Assembly (NCBI RefSeq): GCF_001418475.1
Contig: NZ_LIQX01000265.1
Coordinates: 1-38,661, forward strand
From: Streptomyces ossamyceticus
GTDB lineage: Bacteria > Actinomycetota > Actinomycetes > Streptomycetales > Streptomycetaceae
Direction of reading: 5' to 3'
Length of the DNA: 38,661 nt
Shown here: one piece after another, positions 14,876-23,127 of the stretch
Position numbering within the stretch: position 1 is the stretch's first letter
Layout of the letters: every line of letters begins with the position of its first letter
Made by a program: the position numbers and the translations under genes
The notes under the pieces: generated by a model
Seen by the model: only the letters and a program-made list of their open reading frames with translations
The model's database searches: none
What the model was told of the DNA's origin: nothing

Positions 14876-15510
14876 CCTGGCGGTACGGACATGCCTGGAA
14901 ACGGCGGGCTGCGCTCCGCTGGGCCCCGGTCCGGGGGGGGTGACACCCCGGCCCCGGAAGCACCCGCGGGCCGCGGCGCCTGAGAGGGACCCTCAACCCT
15001 CCCGGCACCGCAGCCCGGAGCAACATCGGCCGTGGGGTGTGCGGTCCCGCGACCGAAGGATGAGGAGCCGGAGCAGTCAGGGCAGAGAGCGCCGGTTCCT
15101 CGGTCCGCCTTCCTGTGCGGGGAAGACGGAGGCCTGTGGTGTTCACAACTGATCGTCGACGTGGGAGCGCTGATCGATCAGATGACCTATCACGCCATTC
15201 TTGACTAGACCACTGCGTGTGTCCATGCGTTGGCGGATGTTTGTTGTTGTTCCCTGGCCGCCCGTCCGTCGAGAGCGGGGCGAGGGCTTATACGCAGCGT
15301 AGCCCGGTTCGGCGGGCCGTCGGACCGGAATGGGTCGGCCCGGCGGATTTCGCGCGCCGAGTTCCGGGGCGCCGGCCCGGGGGCGGGTACGGGATGGATG
15401 GCCTTGCGGTGTGGCCGGGCCGGCGGGCGACCCGCAGCCGGGCGGCCCGCGGCGGGGCGACGTCGCGGTGGGGCGGCGGAGCGACGTCGCGACGGGGTGG
15501 CCGAGGCGCG
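14876..15510. other. 635-bp gene-free stretch with an orphan dre-like site and palindromes
   Basis: Frames here give only arginine/proline-rich shadow translations. Structured elements are the 12-bp palindrome CTGATCGATCAG (15170-15181), a DasR-type site at 15199-15214, and two copies of the 10-bp palindrome GCGACGTCGC (15457-15466 and 15481-15490) near the 3' end of the TetR gene. A G8 tract ends at 14940. Confidence 0.6.
15199..15214. promoter_or_regulatory. Orphan DasR-responsive element (dre-like)
   Basis: TCTTGACTAGACCACT matches the dre consensus A-C/G-TGGTCTAGACCA-C/G-T at 13 of 16 positions, with an intact right half. No gene starts within 300 bp; the nearest starts are the histidine kinase (14862, leftward) and the TetR/SDR pair about 0.9-1.0 kb to the right. 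Confidence 0.55.
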
Positions 15511-16143
15511 TCAGGCGTGGTGAGGGGCATCGGTGCGGGCCGGGCGGGGCCAGATCGCCATCGCCAGGTCGGCGACCGCCTCCAGTTCCTGCCTGGTCGC
15601 GCCGTCCCGTGCCTGCTGGGACATGCCTTGGATGATCACGCCTGTGTGGCGGGCGAGTGCGGGGGCGTCCGTGTCGGCGGGCAGTTCACCCGCCGCGATG
15701 TCCGTTCTTATACGGCTCTCGAAGACGGTGATCCACGCGTTGCGCCGGGCGCGGAGGGATTCCTCGACCTCGCGGCTGGTGCAGTTGGTGGCCGCGTGGA
15801 TGACCAGGCAGCCATGGGGGTGGGCGGGGTCCGTGTACTCGACGGCGGCCTCGCGCAGTATCCGCTCGACGGCGGCCCGCGCGGTGGGCTCCTCCTCCAG
15901 GGCCCGGTCGGTGAACGACCCGTAGCGGACGCCGTACTCGCGGACCACCTCTTCGAAGAGGGACTGCTTGTCGCCGAACGCCGAGTACAGGCTCGGTGCG
16001 CCGATACCCATGACGCGGGTCAGGTCGGCGACCGAGGTGGCCTCGTAGCCGTTCTCCCAGAACGCCAGGATCGCCTTCTCCAGCGCGGTCGCGCGGTCGA
16101 AGGAGCGGGGGCGGCCGCGCTGCTTGCTCTCCTTGGTCACCAT
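15511..16143 (-). CDS. TetR-family transcriptional regulator
   Basis: 210 residues from the ATG at 16143. The N-terminal TetR HTH reads FDRATALEKAILAFWENGYEATSVADLTRVMGIGAPSLYSAFGDKQSLFEEVV. The C-terminal ligand domain carries a cysteine pair region (HGCLVIHAATNCT) and the helix HTGVIIQGMSQQARDGATRQEL, typical of the TetR_C_16/LmrA-like group. It probably represses itself and the divergent SDR gene. The promoter is good: CTGACA-N16-TATAAA on the minus strand. An ATG ten codons upstream is in frame but lies inside the -10 region. Confidence 0.92.
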   Translation of the reverse strand: MVTKESKQRGRPRSFDRATALEKAILAFWENGYEATSVADLTRVMGIGAPSLYSAFGDKQSLFEEVVREYGVRYGSFTDRALEEEPTARAAVERILREAAVEYTDPAHPHGCLVIHAATNCTSREVEESLRARRNAWITVFESRIRTDIAAGELPADTDAPALARHTGVIIQGMSQQARDGATRQELEAVADLAMAIWPRPARTDAPHHA

Positions 16144-16152
16144 GGAACAGAT

Positions 16153-16180
16153 TTTATAGCGGGCACTAGACAAATGTCAG
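16153..16180. promoter_or_regulatory. Back-to-back promoters sharing a GACA-AA-TGTC dyad
   Basis: Leftward: CTGACA (16175-16180), 16 bp, TATAAA (16153-16158). Rightward: TAGACA (16167-16172), 18 bp, TACGGT (16191-16196). The two -35 hexamers are the arms of the dyad at 16169-16178, so one bound repressor could close both. Further out, TAGCGG (16157-16162) and CCGCTA (16211-16216) also form an inverted pair. Confidence 0.55.
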
Positions 16181-16239
16181 CGGCCTGATCTACGGTGATT
16201 TTTGTATCGACCGCTAGGAAATGCGGAGGGGGAGTCGGC

Positions 16240-16989
16240 ATGGGTGTGCTCGCAGGCAGGACGGCGCTCGTCACGGGGGCGAGCAGGGGCATCGGACGAG
16301 GCGTCGCCGTGCGGCTGGGACGCGACGGCGCACGGGTCGCGGTGCACTGCGGGAGGAACGAGGCCGCGGCGAAGGAGACGGTGGCCGCGGTCGAGGCGGC
16401 AGGCGGCTCCGCCTTCACCCTGGGGGTCGAGCTGGGGCGGCCAGGGGACACCGAGGCCCTGCGGGAGGAGTTCGACCGGCACGCGGACGGGCTGGACATC
16501 CTGGTGAACAACGCGACGATCGGCGACTCCCGCCCGCTCGAGGAGATCGACGAGGAGGAATACGACCGACTCTTCGCGGTGAACGTGAAGGCACCCCTGT
16601 CCCTGGTCAAGCACGGCATGACCCGACTGCGCGACGGTCGCCGTGTCATCAACATCTCGTCGGGGCTCGCACGGACCGCGGCGATGCCGCACAACATGGC
16701 CTACGCGATGACGAAGGCGGCGCTGGACGCCCTCTCCCGCGACCTGTCGAAGATGCTCGGGCCGCGAGGTGTCACGGTGAAATCGGTGGCACCGGGCCTG
16801 ACGACGGCCGACAACACCGCCGAGTTCCTGAGTACCGAGGCGGGCCGTGCGATGGCCGAGGGGATATCGGCGCTGGGCCGGGTCGGGACGGTGGACGACA
16901 TCGCGGACGTGGTCGCGTTCCTGGCGTCGGAGGAGAGCCGGTGGGTGACGGGGAGCTGGGTGGACGCCACGGGAGGCTCTCTGACATAG
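16240..16989 (+). CDS. Short-chain dehydrogenase/reductase
   Basis: 249 residues, classical SDR length. The cofactor loop TGASRGIGRG, the NNA motif (LVNNATIGD), the catalytic serine in INISSGLA and YAMTK with the Tyr-Lys pair are all present. The dinucleotide-binding region suggests NADP(H). The C-terminal VTGSWVDATGGSLT is the usual SDR ending. The substrate is unknown; divergent TetR/SDR pairs are often induced by the regulator's ligand. The ATG at 16240 follows GGAGGGGGAG; an in-frame ATG at 16195 lacks a ribosome site. Confidence 0.92.
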   Translation: MGVLAGRTALVTGASRGIGRGVAVRLGRDGARVAVHCGRNEAAAKETVAAVEAAGGSAFTLGVELGRPGDTEALREEFDRHADGLDILVNNATIGDSRPLEEIDEEEYDRLFAVNVKAPLSLVKHGMTRLRDGRRVINISSGLARTAAMPHNMAYAMTKAALDALSRDLSKMLGPRGVTVKSVAPGLTTADNTAEFLSTEAGRAMAEGISALGRVGTVDDIADVVAFLASEESRWVTGSWVDATGGSLT

Positions 16990-17069
16990 CGGCCGGGCCC
17001 GTGACCGGGGAGGAAGGCCGTATCCACGTGACGCGGGACACATCCGTGCGAAGCCCGCTCTGCTGCTAG

Positions 17070-17085
17070 ATTGGTCTAAACCACA
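17070..17085. promoter_or_regulatory. DasR operator (dre) of nagB
   Basis: ATTGGTCTAAACCACA matches the dre consensus at 13 of 16 positions and lies 55 bp before the nagB start. nagB is an established DasR target in S. coelicolor. Confidence 0.8.
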
Positions 17086-17139
17086 CAGTATCTCCCCCAC
17101 TCCCAGTGGAGTCCCTCTCTCCAGATCGGCAGGGCCAGC

Positions 17140-17925
17140 GTGGAAGTTGTCATCGTTCCGGATGCCAAGGCGGGTGGCGAACTCATAGCCGAGGCGATGG
17201 CGCGGTTGCTCCGGCGGAAGCCCGACGCGCTGCTCGGTGTTGCCACGGGTTCGACTCCGCTGCCCATCTACCAGGCGCTGACCGCGAAGGTGCGTTCCGG
17301 TGCCGTGGACGCCTCTCGGGCGCGGATCGCCCAGCTCGACGAGTACGTGGGGCTGCCGGCCGACCACCCCGAGTCGTACCGCTCAGTCCTGCGCCGGGAG
17401 GTGCTGGAGCCGCTGGGGCTCGGTATGGAGGCGTTCATGGGGCCCGACGGCACCGCCGAGGACATACCGGGGGCCTGCGAGGCGTACGACAAGGCGTTGG
17501 CCGAGGCGGGCGGTGTGGATCTGCAGCTGCTCGGGATCGGGACCGACGGGCACATCGGGTTCAACGAGCCGTGCTCGTCCCTGGCCTCCCGGACCCGCAT
17601 CAAGACGCTGACCGAGCAGACGCGGATCGACAACGCGCGGTTCTTCGGCGGGGACATCGAGCAGGTGCCGCATCACGTCATCACCCAGGGCATAGGCACG
17701 ATCCTGGAGGCACGCCATCTGGTGCTGCTCGCGACGGGCGAGGGTAAGGCGGACGCCGTCGCGGCGACCGTGGAGGGACCGGTGGCGGCGGTGTGCCCGG
17801 CCTCGGCGCTGCAACTCCACCCCCACGCCACTGTGGTGGTCGACGAGTCGGCCGCGTCGAAGCTCAAGCACGCGGACTACTTCCGGCACACCTACCACAA
17901 CAAGCCCGACTGGCAGGGGATCTGA
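17140..17925 (+). CDS. nagB: Glucosamine-6-phosphate deaminase NagB
   Basis: 261 residues, the normal family length. It converts glucosamine-6-phosphate to fructose-6-phosphate and ammonia, the step that brings chitin-derived amino sugars into glycolysis. Signature segments: phosphate-binding GVATGSTPLPIYQAL (33-47), QLDEYVGL with Asp67, and GIGTDGHIGFNEP containing Asp136, His138 and Glu143 for ring opening and catalysis. The GTG at 17140 follows AGGG at 17131-17134. The dre site upstream places it in the DasR regulon, and its substrate is itself a DasR effector. A perfect hairpin follows 17 nt after the stop. Confidence 0.96.
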   Translation: MEVVIVPDAKAGGELIAEAMARLLRRKPDALLGVATGSTPLPIYQALTAKVRSGAVDASRARIAQLDEYVGLPADHPESYRSVLRREVLEPLGLGMEAFMGPDGTAEDIPGACEAYDKALAEAGGVDLQLLGIGTDGHIGFNEPCSSLASRTRIKTLTEQTRIDNARFFGGDIEQVPHHVITQGIGTILEARHLVLLATGEGKADAVAATVEGPVAAVCPASALQLHPHATVVVDESAASKLKHADYFRHTYHNKPDWQGI

Positions 17926-17942
17926 CGGGGCCTGTATGCGCG

Positions 17943-17983
17943 GAAGGCGCCACGGCCCGGGGAGGAGGGGCCGTGGCGCCTTC
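17943..17983. terminator. Bidirectional terminator between nagB and dasD
   Basis: A perfect 16-bp stem (17943-17958 with 17968-17983) and a 9-nt loop lie between convergent genes. Confidence 0.88.
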
Positions 17984-18094
17984 GTGTCGTGCGGCTGGGG
18001 CCCGCATGCCCCGCCTTCGGTGCCGGGGCCGGTGCCTGTTGCCGGGGCGTGTTTACCCGGCGGCCGCTCCGGGGGCGTCCGAGGGCGGGGCGCG

Positions 18095-19612
18095 CTACTT
18101 GGCGCCCATGATGGCCTCGGCCGCCGCTCGGCCGCAGACCCCCGCCGCTCCGTGGGTGGCGACATGGAGGGCGCCGCGGGGCGGTGACTGCGGGACGCCC
18201 ATCTCGACGACGATGGTGTCGGGGCGGGTGGTGAGGAGGACGTCGAGGGCGTCACTCATCCAGGGATGGCGGTGCTCGTCCCGGACCACGGCGACGATAC
18301 GCCGGGTGCCGGCCACCGCGAGGGCGGAGGCGCCGGCGCTGTCGCCCGCGAAGGTGCCGGTCTCGGTGCCGGGAAGGAGCCGCGCGAGTTCCGCGCCCAC
18401 GCCCCAAGGGGTCTCGTCGCCGACGGCGATGTTCGCCACCGGGGTGAAAGCCGCGACATACAGGGGCTGGGCAGGGGGCTCGTACGGCAGCGGGGCGAAA
18501 GTCGCGCTCAGCGCGCGGCGCGCGGCGACGAGGCCGACCTCGCCCAGGTCGGTGCGCCCGGCGTCCGCTCCCCCGGTCGCCCGGCGGGTCCACTCGGCCA
18601 GGGCACGGACCCGGTTCGCCGCGTCCGCCAGGCGCTCCTCGGGGAGGGTGCCCGACCGCACGGCGGCGACCAGGGCATCCCGCAGGCGCCGTACGGTGTC
18701 GTCGTCGGCGAGGCCGCCGCCCACGCAGATCGCGTCGGCACCGGCGGCCAGGGCGAGGACGCTGCCGTGCTCGATGCCGTACGTACCGGCGATGGCTCGC
18801 ATCTCCATGCCGTCGGTGACGATGAGGCCCTCATAGCCCAGCTCGCCGCGGAGCAGGTCGGTGAGGATGCCGTGGGACAGGGTCGCCGGGCGGTCGGGGT
18901 CGAGGGCCGGGACGAGGATGTGGGCGCTCATGATGGCGCGGGTGCCGGCGGTGATGGCGGCGTGGAAGGGCGCCAGTTCGCGGGCCTCGACCAGGGGGCG
19001 GTCCGCGTCGATGCGGGGCAGGGCCAAGTGGGAGTCGACGGCGGTGTCGCCGTGGCCCGGGAAGTGCTTGGTGCAGGCGGCGACCCCGGCGGCCTGGAGG
19101 CCGGTGACATAGGCGGCCGTGTGGCGGGCGACCAGGTCGGGATCGGCGCCGAAGGAGCGCACGCCGATGACGGGGTTGGCCGGGTTGGAGTTCACGTCGG
19201 CGGAGGGGGCCCAGTTGAAGTTGACGCCGCATTCGGCGAGGCGGCGGCCGAGGGCGAAGGCCACGTCCCGCGTGAGGTCGACGTCGTCGACGGCGCCCAG
19301 GGCGTGGTTGCCCGGAACGGAGGAGCCGGTGCGGACCTCCAGGCGGGTGACGTCGCCGCCCTCCTCGTCGATCGCGACCAGGACGTCCTCGTGCTCGGCG
19401 CGCAACTGGGCGGTGAGGGCGGAGAGTTGTTCGGGGGAGGTGATGTTGCGGCCGAAGAGACCGACGGAGGCGAGCCCCTCACCGAGGCGGCGCAGCAGCC
19501 AGTCGGGGGCGGTGGTGCCCGTGAATCCGGGCTGGAGGACCGTCAGCGCGTCCCGGGTGAGGGCGTCCTGCCCCGGGTGGGAGCCGGTCGAGCCGGTGGC
19601 GAATGTCGTCAT
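18095..19612 (-). CDS. dasD: DasD, GH3 beta-N-acetylglucosaminidase
   Basis: 505 residues, NagZ-like glycoside hydrolase family 3. KHFPGHGDT (182-190) is followed by VDSH with the Asp193-His195 dyad used as acid/base in NagZ-type enzymes; the nucleophile is Asp267 in GLIVTDGMEM. The C-terminal domain (about 350-505) has the alpha/beta sandwich of two-domain GH3 proteins. No signal peptide is present, so it cleaves imported chitobiose-type sugars in the cytoplasm. It starts 7 nt after dasC, with the ribosome site inside the end of dasC, and closes the dasABCD cluster. The product GlcNAc feeds NagA/NagB. Confidence 0.94.
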   Translation of the reverse strand: MTTFATGSTGSHPGQDALTRDALTVLQPGFTGTTAPDWLLRRLGEGLASVGLFGRNITSPEQLSALTAQLRAEHEDVLVAIDEEGGDVTRLEVRTGSSVPGNHALGAVDDVDLTRDVAFALGRRLAECGVNFNWAPSADVNSNPANPVIGVRSFGADPDLVARHTAAYVTGLQAAGVAACTKHFPGHGDTAVDSHLALPRIDADRPLVEARELAPFHAAITAGTRAIMSAHILVPALDPDRPATLSHGILTDLLRGELGYEGLIVTDGMEMRAIAGTYGIEHGSVLALAAGADAICVGGGLADDDTVRRLRDALVAAVRSGTLPEERLADAANRVRALAEWTRRATGGADAGRTDLGEVGLVAARRALSATFAPLPYEPPAQPLYVAAFTPVANIAVGDETPWGVGAELARLLPGTETGTFAGDSAGASALAVAGTRRIVAVVRDEHRHPWMSDALDVLLTTRPDTIVVEMGVPQSPPRGALHVATHGAAGVCGRAAAEAIMGAK

Positions 19613-19619
19613 CGGGTGG

Positions 19620-20462
19620 TTATCCCTTCACGGCGCCCGCGGTGAGGCCCGCGGCCATCTTGCGCTGGACGAGGAGGAAGAGGACGACGATCGGCACGGC
19701 CATCATGGTGGAGCCGGCCATCATCGGGGCGTATTCGGTGCCGTGTTTGGTGGTGAAGTTGCCGAGCCAGACGGTGGCCGTCTGGTTCTGCTGGCTCATC
19801 AGCATCAAGGCGTACAGGTACTCGTTCCACGCCTGGATGAAGCCGTAGACCGAGGTCGCCACCATGCCGGGCGCGAGCAGGGGGAAGACCACGCGGAGGA
19901 AGGCCGTGGTGCGGGAGCAGCCGTCGACCATGGCTGCCTCCTCCAGCTCACGCGGGATGTTGACGATGAAGCCGCGCAGGGTCCACACCGTGAACGGGAG
20001 GATGAACGTCAGATAGGTGATGATGAGGCCGGTGAGGCGGTCGTACTGGCCCAGGTCGTTCAGGAGCAGGAAGACCGGGATGATCATCGCGACCAGCGGG
20101 ACCATCTGTACGGCCAGGATGCCGACGATCACCACCTTCCGGCCGCGGAAGGCGAAGCGGGAGATGGCGAGGGCCGCCAGCATGCCGACGACGATACCGA
20201 TCACGACGACCGTCAGGGACACCACGAGACTGCGGCCCACAGGACCCCAGAAGTCGGCGATGTCCAGCGCGCGGCTGAAGTTGGAGAAGGTGACGGACGT
20301 CGGCAGGAGGCTCGGGTCCGGGTCGATGGCGTCCTTGGCCGGTTTGAACGCGGTGTTCAGCATCCAGTAGACCGGGAAGCCGGCGGTGACGAAGACGAGG
20401 AGGCCGAGGAGGTTCCAGCCGAGCCTGGACCCGCGGCGACCGGAGACAGCGGCTGTGCTCAT
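19620..20462 (-). CDS. dasC: DasC, chitosugar ABC transporter permease
   Basis: 280 residues, MalG-type permease with six predicted membrane helices. The EAA loop that contacts the ATPase is RELEEAAMVDGCSRTTAFLRVVFPLLAP. It opens with MSTAAVSGRRGSRLGWNLLGLLVFV, so the cytoplasmic lead is about 15 residues. The ATG overlaps the dasB stop as ATGA, giving translational coupling. It works with DasB and the DasA binding protein to import N,N'-diacetylchitobiose; no ATPase gene is near, consistent with use of the shared multiple-sugar ATPase MsiK known in Streptomyces. Longer in-frame extensions run into dasB and are rejected. Confidence 0.95.
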   Translation of the reverse strand: MSTAAVSGRRGSRLGWNLLGLLVFVTAGFPVYWMLNTAFKPAKDAIDPDPSLLPTSVTFSNFSRALDIADFWGPVGRSLVVSLTVVVIGIVVGMLAALAISRFAFRGRKVVIVGILAVQMVPLVAMIIPVFLLLNDLGQYDRLTGLIITYLTFILPFTVWTLRGFIVNIPRELEEAAMVDGCSRTTAFLRVVFPLLAPGMVATSVYGFIQAWNEYLYALMLMSQQNQTATVWLGNFTTKHGTEYAPMMAGSTMMAVPIVVLFLLVQRKMAAGLTAGAVKG

Positions 20463-21451
20463 TCGACCTCTCCGATCTTCAGCATCTGGCGCATGTAGAC
20501 GCCGATCACGCCGAGCAGCAACAGCACGGTGAGGAGTGCGATCGCGGAGCCCTGCGCATAGTCGTTGACCACGAAGGCCCTGTCGTACGAGTAGGTGGTG
20601 AGCAGTTGGAACTCGGCCTCCGGGTGGCCGCCCCGCATCACGAAGACCTGCGGGAAGACACCCATGTCCCAGATGACCGAGAGCGTCGTGAGCATCACGA
20701 CGATCGGTTTCAGGATGGGGAGGGTGACGTAGCGGAAGACGCCCCACGCGCCGGCGCCGTCCAGGCGGGCGGCCTCCTCCAACTCCTTCGGCACCTGGGT
20801 GAGTCCGGCGCTGAGGGTGATGACGACGAACGGCACGGCGCCCCACACCACCAGCAGGGTGATGACGGCGAGCCCTTCGGGGCCGCTCGCGAACCAGTTG
20901 TGGCCGATCATGTCGACGCCGGGGAGCTTGCTGAGGAGCGCGTTGAAGATGCCGTAGTCGGAGTCGAAGAGCCACTTGAAGACGGTGGTGGCCACGATGA
21001 TCGGCATGCCCCAACTCGCCACGAGCGCGATGTTGATGAGGGTCTTCACCCAGCCGGAGACCCGCTGGAGCAGGAGCGCGATCAGCATGCCGATGACCAT
21101 GGTGAACACCACGCAGGCGGCGGCGAAGACGACGGTCCGTACGACGACCGTCCAGAACTCGCCGTCCCCGAGCACCTTGGCGAAGTTGTCGAAGCCGACC
21201 GACTCAGCCGGCTGGAAGCCCCACAGCTGGGACTGGCCGAACTTCTGGAAGGAGAGGGTGACCAGACGGACCAGCGGATAGCCGAGGACGACGGCGAGGA
21301 TCAGCAGGCAGGGGGCGAGGAGCGCCCAAGGGACAGCGCCGCCACCGGAACGCTTCGTGCCGGAGGCCCGGCCCGCGGCAGCGGGCGGCGCCGGTGGTAC
21401 CTGCCGCGGTGGCGGCACCTTGGTCGGAGTGGTCGTATCTGCGGCACTCAT
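20459..21451 (-). CDS. dasB: DasB, chitosugar ABC transporter permease
   Basis: 330 residues, MalF-type permease. A 45-residue Pro/Ala/Gly-rich cytoplasmic lead precedes six membrane helices (first helix AVPWALLAPCLLILAVVLGYPLV). The EAA loop is KELEEAARLDGAGAWGVFRYVTLPILKP. TAGGAGCG lies 5-12 nt before the ATG. It is separated from dasA by a 261-bp region rich in hairpins, so it is probably made in smaller amounts than the binding protein. It forms the membrane channel with DasC. Confidence 0.95.
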   Translation of the reverse strand: MSAADTTTPTKVPPPRQVPPAPPAAAGRASGTKRSGGGAVPWALLAPCLLILAVVLGYPLVRLVTLSFQKFGQSQLWGFQPAESVGFDNFAKVLGDGEFWTVVVRTVVFAAACVVFTMVIGMLIALLLQRVSGWVKTLINIALVASWGMPIIVATTVFKWLFDSDYGIFNALLSKLPGVDMIGHNWFASGPEGLAVITLLVVWGAVPFVVITLSAGLTQVPKELEEAARLDGAGAWGVFRYVTLPILKPIVVMLTTLSVIWDMGVFPQVFVMRGGHPEAEFQLLTTYSYDRAFVVNDYAQGSAIALLTVLLLLGVIGVYMRQMLKIGEVE

Positions 21452-21493
21452 CGCGCGCTCCTAAAGCAAATGAAGAGGGGGCCGATCAGCGCC

Positions 21494-21706
21494 CCGCCCG
21501 CCTCGCCCTGTCAGGGGGCGGGCGGTGAAGCACCCGAAGAGGGGTGCGGGGAGCCACGCGCCCAGCCGCGACGCACGGCCGGCGCCTCCCGCGCCCCGTC
21601 GCGGCACTGTCGTGATGCGCCCGCCGGTTCGGCTCATGGCACCCACCGGCGGGGCTGTGGCACCCCCGGTCGGGCCCGGCCCACGACGCCGGGCCCGACC
21701 GGGGGT
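21494..21706 (-). terminator. dasA-dasB intercistronic hairpins (partial terminator / mRNA stabiliser)
   Basis: The 261-bp gap between dasA and dasB contains a perfect 18-bp stem with a 9-nt loop (21662-21679 with 21689-21706) only 6 nt after the dasA stop. Further along are a 6-bp stem (21530-21535 with 21542-21547) and a 9-bp stem (21494-21502 with 21517-21525). Such structures after a binding-protein gene usually protect its mRNA and limit readthrough. No gene is visible in the gap. Confidence 0.8.
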
Positions 21707-21712
21707 CGACCG

Positions 21713-22990
21713 TCACTTGGTGTTGATGACCTTGTCGATCGCGGCGTCCGCGTCCTTCGCGGCCTCCTCGACCGTCTTCTTGCCGGTGCCGATGTTCTGG
21801 AGCATGGTCTGGAGGATCTGGGCCTTCTCGACCTGGCCCCAGCCGGGCGCCATCGGGACGAACCAGTTGGACTCGGCCGCGGTGGCCGGGACCGCCGTCG
21901 CCGGGTCGTCCTTGAGGGTGGCGAGGTCGGTCTTGTTGTTGGGGAGGTTGCCCTTCTCCATCAGCCCCTTCTGGCCGGCGGGGCCGGTGAAGGCGTTGAT
22001 CCACTCGGCGGCGACACCCTGCGCGTCGGACTTCACGGGGACGGCGAGGTCGGAGCCGCCGAGGAAGACGGGCAGGTTCTTGCCGGACGGGCCGGGCATC
22101 ACGAAGTTCTCGACGTGGCCGGCGAGCTTGCCGGTCTTGTCGTTCTCCTTGGCCGCGGCGGTCGCGCCCTCCCAGGCGGGGGAGAAGATCATGCCGGACT
22201 TGCCCTGGCCGTAGACGATGTACCGGTCGGACTCGTCCTTGGTCTTGTCGCCGTGCATGTAGTTGTCGACGACGTTCTGGAACTCCTTGAGGCCCTTGAC
22301 GGACTCCGGGGAGGAGAGGTTGGCCTTCCACTGGCCGCCCGACTCGACGGCGATGGAGCCGCCGGCGTCGTAGACGAAGGACATGGCCGCGTACCAGTCG
22401 CGGGTGGGCTGGTACCAGGCGCTGAACTTATCGCCCTTCTTCTTCTGGACCTTGTCGAGGGCGGCGGTCAGCTCGTCGTACGTCTTCGGCGGGGACTTGA
22501 CGCCCACGGCGGCGAAGACGTCCTTGCGCCAGTTGGCGACGCGGCCGCCGGCGTAGTAGGGGACGCCGTAGGTCTTGCCCTCGTAGGTCACGGAGGCCTT
22601 GAGGCCGTCGAGCCAGGCGCCGGAGTTGTCGAACTTCGCCGGGTCCACGGGGGCGAAGGCGCCCTTGACCATGTAGGCGAGCATCTCGGTGTTGCCCATC
22701 TCGACGACGTCGGGGGCCTTGTCGGTGGCGAGGACGGCGTCCAGCTTGGCGTTCTTGTCGGGCCAGCCGTAGTACTCGTGCTTGATCTTGATGCCGGGGT
22801 GCTTCTTCGTGACCGCGGCGTCGGCGGCCTTGACCAGTTCCGGCCAGTTGTTCTGCGCGTCGACCGTGAGCCAGACGGTCAGTTCCTTGGTGTCGGCCGC
22901 CTTGTCCGAGCCCCCGTTCTCGCCCCCGCACGCCGCGATGGAGACCATCATGCCCGCGACACAGATCGCGGTTGTCAGCTTGCGCTTCAC
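21713..22990 (-). CDS. dasA: DasA, chitobiose/GlcNAc-binding lipoprotein
   Basis: 425 residues, extracellular solute-binding protein family 1. The N-terminus VKRKLTTAICVAGMMVSIAAC is a lipoprotein signal with lipobox IAAC and lipidated Cys21, followed by a Gly/Asn/Ser linker. The mature domain shows KELTVWLTVDAQNNWPELVKAADA, GAFAPVDPAKFDNSG and the closing IDKVINTK. It captures chitobiose or GlcNAc oligomers outside the membrane and delivers them to DasBC. The GTG at 22990 is chosen because GAGGAGGG lies upstream and homology starts there; longer frames (to 23068) cross the duplicated leader. Two dre sites lie about 100-140 bp upstream. Confidence 0.95.
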   Translation of the reverse strand: MKRKLTTAICVAGMMVSIAACGGENGGSDKAADTKELTVWLTVDAQNNWPELVKAADAAVTKKHPGIKIKHEYYGWPDKNAKLDAVLATDKAPDVVEMGNTEMLAYMVKGAFAPVDPAKFDNSGAWLDGLKASVTYEGKTYGVPYYAGGRVANWRKDVFAAVGVKSPPKTYDELTAALDKVQKKKGDKFSAWYQPTRDWYAAMSFVYDAGGSIAVESGGQWKANLSSPESVKGLKEFQNVVDNYMHGDKTKDESDRYIVYGQGKSGMIFSPAWEGATAAAKENDKTGKLAGHVENFVMPGPSGKNLPVFLGGSDLAVPVKSDAQGVAAEWINAFTGPAGQKGLMEKGNLPNNKTDLATLKDDPATAVPATAAESNWFVPMAPGWGQVEKAQILQTMLQNIGTGKKTVEEAAKDADAAIDKVINTK

Positions 22991-22997
22991 GCCACCC

Positions 22998-23029
22998 TCC
23001 TCAGGGATGCCATTCCTCAGGGATGCCAC
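22998..23029 (-). repeat. 16-bp tandem duplication covering the dasA ribosome-binding site
   Basis: Units 22998-23013 and 23014-23029 are 15 of 16 identical. On the coding strand each carries ATGGCATCCCTGAGGA or GTGGCATCCCTGAGGA, so the GAGGA Shine-Dalgarno core and a potential start codon are present twice, shifted in frame by one base. Confidence 0.75.
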
Positions 23030-23086
23030 AACCCCCCTGCTCCCCGCGGTGACAGACGTACCGCCCATGGGGCCGGGACCTGGACC

Positions 23087-23127
23087 AATGGTGTAGACCA
23101 GTACGCCGGAGCTTGGCTCAGACCAAT
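23087..23127. promoter_or_regulatory. Two dre sites upstream of dasA
   Basis: AATGGTGTAGACCAGT (23087-23102) matches the dre consensus at 14 of 16 positions. CTTGGCTCAGACCAAT (23112-23127) matches at 10 of 16 but keeps the TTGG/CCAA dyad. Their starts are 25 bp apart. Control of dasA by DasR is established in S. coelicolor. Confidence 0.8.

Noticed and set aside
14932..14950. G8 tract with TGACACCCC as a hairpin
   Set aside because: The symmetric part has only a one-base loop and cannot form a real hairpin. It is not distinguished from GC-rich background.
15420..15500. Possible repeat-containing coding frame (RRDVAPP repeats, minus strand)
   Set aside because: No start with a ribosome site, no family resemblance, and the repetition comes from two short DNA palindromes.
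15217..16188. Long plus-strand frame of 323 codons
   Set aside because: It is the antisense shadow of the TetR gene; its translation is low-complexity and the TetR HTH on the other strand is unambiguous.
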